NCBI RefSeq assembly: GCF_016744025.1
Contig: NZ_JADGFC010000012.1
Coordinates: 1 to 34,337, forward strand
Direction: 5' to 3'
DNA: 34,337 nucleotides
From: Sulfurimonas sp.
Lineage (GTDB): Bacteria > Campylobacterota > Campylobacteria > Campylobacterales > Sulfurimonadaceae
Part shown: positions 32,685-34,337 of the stretch, piece after piece
How positions within the stretch are numbered: position 1 is the stretch's first letter
Layout: every line of letters begins with the position of its first letter
Program-made: the position numbers and the translations under genes
The notes under the pieces: generated by a model
Database searches by the model: none
Told to the model about the DNA's origin: nothing
The model's input: only the letters and a program-made list of their open reading frames with translations

Positions 32685-33926
32685 TTAGATTTTAATAGGT
32701 TTTAAGATGTCTTTTTTATCATTGATTTCATCTATGATAACAGCACAAGCTGCGTCACCCGTAATGTTTAGAGCAGTTCTAATCATATCAAAGATTCTGT
32801 CTAGTGCAAATAACAATGGAAGTCCTTCAATAGGAATACCAGCAGCTAATAAAACAGCAACAACTAGGAAACTAGGACCAGGAACACCGGCTTGACCGAT
32901 AGCACCAATAGTAGCAGTAAAAACGATAGCAGCGTAAGCACTAAATCCTAATTCTATTCCATATACTTGAGCAAAGAAGACAGCAACAAGACCATAATAA
33001 ATAGCATTACCACTCATGTTTATAGTAGCGCCAAGAGGAAGAACAAAAGATGTAGTTGATTTAGAAATACCTAAATCTTCTTCACAAGTCTCCATTGTTA
33101 CAGGAAGAGTAGCCATTGATGAAGCAGTTGATAGTGCTACCATCTGAGGTTTTTTCACAGCAGACATGAATTTTCTAACTGACATTTTTGAAAATGTTTT
33201 TATCATTAGTGGGTAGAAAATAAAGCCATAAACTAAGATAGCACCAATATATACTAAAAATAATTTTAATACTAAAGTTAAAACATCAAAACCATATGTA
33301 CCAACAGCTTCAGCCATAAGACCAAATACACCAAGTGGTGCGATGTACATTACAATATTTACCATCCAGATTAGTGCTTGAATTATTGCATCTAATCCAT
33401 TAGTTATTGACAATCTTTTATCAGTATCTAGTTTAGAAACTGCAATACCAAAAAATAGACAAAATACTAAGATTTGTAATATATTTGCATCGTTTAGCGA
33501 TTGGAAGAAGTTTGTAGGAATCATACCAACAATAGTTTCCATTGCTCCTGGTAATGCACCTTTATCAGCATACTGATTTGAGAACATGCTTTCAACACTA
33601 CTTAAGTCAATTCCTACACCTGGTTGAAAAAATTCTCCAGCAAAAATAGCCAAAGAAACTGCTACAGCTGAAGTGATCATAAAAAAGGCTATTGTACCAA
33701 TACCTATTTTACCAGCACTAGGACTATCACCTAAGTTTGCTCCACCAGCGATGATTGCAACTGCAATCAATGGAACAACTAACATTTTGATTAAGTGAAT
33801 AAAAATATCACCCAATGGTTTGAACATAATAGCTTCTGGACCCATTGCTACACCAACTAAAGCTCCAAAAATCATGGCTATCAATACTTGAAAACCTATA
33901 TTCTTAATCAACGATTTATCTTTCAT
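32685..33926 (-). CDS. Dicarboxylate/glutamate:cation symporter (DAACS family)
   Basis: A 413-residue inner-membrane transporter with about eight transmembrane segments plus two re-entrant loops. Family motifs are clear: the serine-rich hairpin ALSTASSMATLPVTMETCEE, PLGATINMSGNAIYYGL (the NMDGT-like motif of TM7), GQAGVPGPSF (hairpin 2), and DRIFDMIRTALNITGDAACA (TM8). The family moves glutamate, aspartate or C4-dicarboxylates with Na+ or H+; DRIFDMIRTALNITGD alone does not settle which substrate. It stands alone with its own RBS (TAGGAG), a palindrome upstream, and a terminator; a 19-base direct repeat brackets the gene. Confidence 0.93.
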   Translation of the reverse strand: MKDKSLIKNIGFQVLIAMIFGALVGVAMGPEAIMFKPLGDIFIHLIKMLVVPLIAVAIIAGGANLGDSPSAGKIGIGTIAFFMITSAVAVSLAIFAGEFFQPGVGIDLSSVESMFSNQYADKGALPGAMETIVGMIPTNFFQSLNDANILQILVFCLFFGIAVSKLDTDKRLSITNGLDAIIQALIWMVNIVMYIAPLGVFGLMAEAVGTYGFDVLTLVLKLFLVYIGAILVYGFIFYPLMIKTFSKMSVRKFMSAVKKPQMVALSTASSMATLPVTMETCEEDLGISKSTTSFVLPLGATINMSGNAIYYGLVAVFFAQVYGIELGFSAYAAIVFTATIGAIGQAGVPGPSFLVVAVLLAAGIPIEGLPLLFALDRIFDMIRTALNITGDAACAVIIDEINDKKDILKPIKI

Positions 33927-33992
33927 AAAAACTCCTATTTTAGAAAACTCATAAATTCTGCCATAATGAAGTGGCTAAAAGGAGTGTTGATT

Positions 33993-34007
33993 ATTTGTAT
34001 AACAAAT
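33993..34007. promoter_or_regulatory. Palindrome upstream of the symporter gene
   Basis: ATTTGT-ATA-ACAAAT, 67-81 bases before the symporter start. A plausible operator; the regulator is unknown. The rest of 33927-34077 is AT-rich and shows no gene. Confidence 0.35.
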
Positions 34008-34077
34008 GATTGATTTTTCTATCTAAAACTTTTTCAATAGATTCGATCTTTTGCGTACTTGTTTTATTTATATAAAG

Positions 34078-34096
34078 TTAGTAGTTTCTTGGCTTT
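34078..34096 (-). repeat. 19-base direct repeat, copy 2
   Basis: Identical to 32583-32601, 1495 bases away. On the minus strand it encodes the last residues (KPRNY, stop) of the frameshifted gene tail at 34078-34337. Confidence 0.8.
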
Positions 34097-34337
34097 ATTA
34101 CGACTTTAAGAGTTGTATAGTTCTTATCATTTATAAACTCTATAAGCTCATCAAGTTTTTGTACTTCTCTTCTTTTATAAGTTCTTCATCTGCCTGTGCG
34201 AAACTATCGAAATGAATTTTTTTATTGCTTATAATAAGTACATATAGGTCATATGTTTCCATTCCTTTATGCATAAGAGAAGCTTCAGGAATAGTCTCAA
34301 ACTCTTTATCTGGAATATTTTCTTGTTTATCTTTTTT
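34078..34337 (-). pseudogene. 3' end of an unrecognised gene with a C-terminal frameshift (partial)
   Basis: The gene runs off the window. The frame from the edge reads ENIPDKEFETIPEASLMHKG, then ETYDLYVLIISNKKIHFDSF and AQADEELIKEEKYKNLMSL before a TAG at 34140-34142. From about 34164-34172 (minus-strand GAAGAGAAG) the next frame continues in a more protein-like way, EVQKLDELIEFINDKNYTTL, then KVVIKPRNY and a TAA at 34078-34080, which suggests a one-base loss. I do not recognise the family. If the first frame is real, the protein simply ends in MSL. Whether the gene is truly broken cannot be judged without its 5' part. Confidence 0.5.

Overview
The window comes from an AT-rich member of the Campylobacterota (Epsilonproteobacteria), most likely Sulfurimonas or a close relative. 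The main reason is the periplasmic nitrate reductase operon in the order napA-G-H-B-F-L-D, which is the epsilonproteobacterial arrangement with napL and without napC. Other support is a CheA carrying its own receiver domain plus CheV, a short Mla-type lipid transport set (STAS-permease, ATPase, MCE protein, lipoprotein), a DUF1653 gene and a YciH-type SUI1 protein. The genus is an inference; no rRNA is present.

Layout. 1-5100: a small exported protein of unknown function, the pta-ackA acetate pathway (minus strand), a YchJ-like SEC-C protein, a ferritin and a GNAT acetyltransferase. 5282-7338: a broken chemoreceptor gene whose middle has been replaced by an NlpC/P60 peptidase-like domain; this is the oddest locus in the window. 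7446-10511: ybiT-type ABC-F gene, a DUF5718-like protein, a DUF1653 protein and a YciH/SUI1 protein, same strand. 10508-11767: a membrane diguanylate cyclase, convergent with them. 11888-13566: a Crp/Fnr-family regulator overlapping a membrane protein with a NarX/PilJ-type P-box sensor but no kinase or methyl-accepting output. 13640-21677: a perfect TTGAC-N4-GTCAA box, a well-placed -10, and the nap operon, which continues past napD into two small unknown genes and ends at a strong hairpin. 21734-32536: an eleven-gene minus-strand run, greA-argC-lpxH-like-cheV-cheAY-cheW-mlaE-mlaF-mlaD-lipoprotein-pepP, with overlaps or gaps of at most 26 bases. 32685-33926: a dicarboxylate/glutamate symporter flanked by a 19-base direct repeat. 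34078-34337: the 3' end of an unrecognised, frameshifted minus-strand gene.

How the genes work together. NapA with NapB reduces nitrate in the periplasm, NapGH passes electrons from menaquinol, and NapF, NapL and NapD assist maturation. The regulator and P-box sensor just upstream are the natural candidates for nitrate or NO control of the operon, since the regulator lacks the cysteines of an Fe-S FNR. Signal transduction is dense (diguanylate cyclase, chemoreceptor remnant, CheV/CheAY/CheW). Translational coupling through one-base TAATG overlaps is used repeatedly on both strands. No tRNA, rRNA, CRISPR array, IS element or prophage was recognised.
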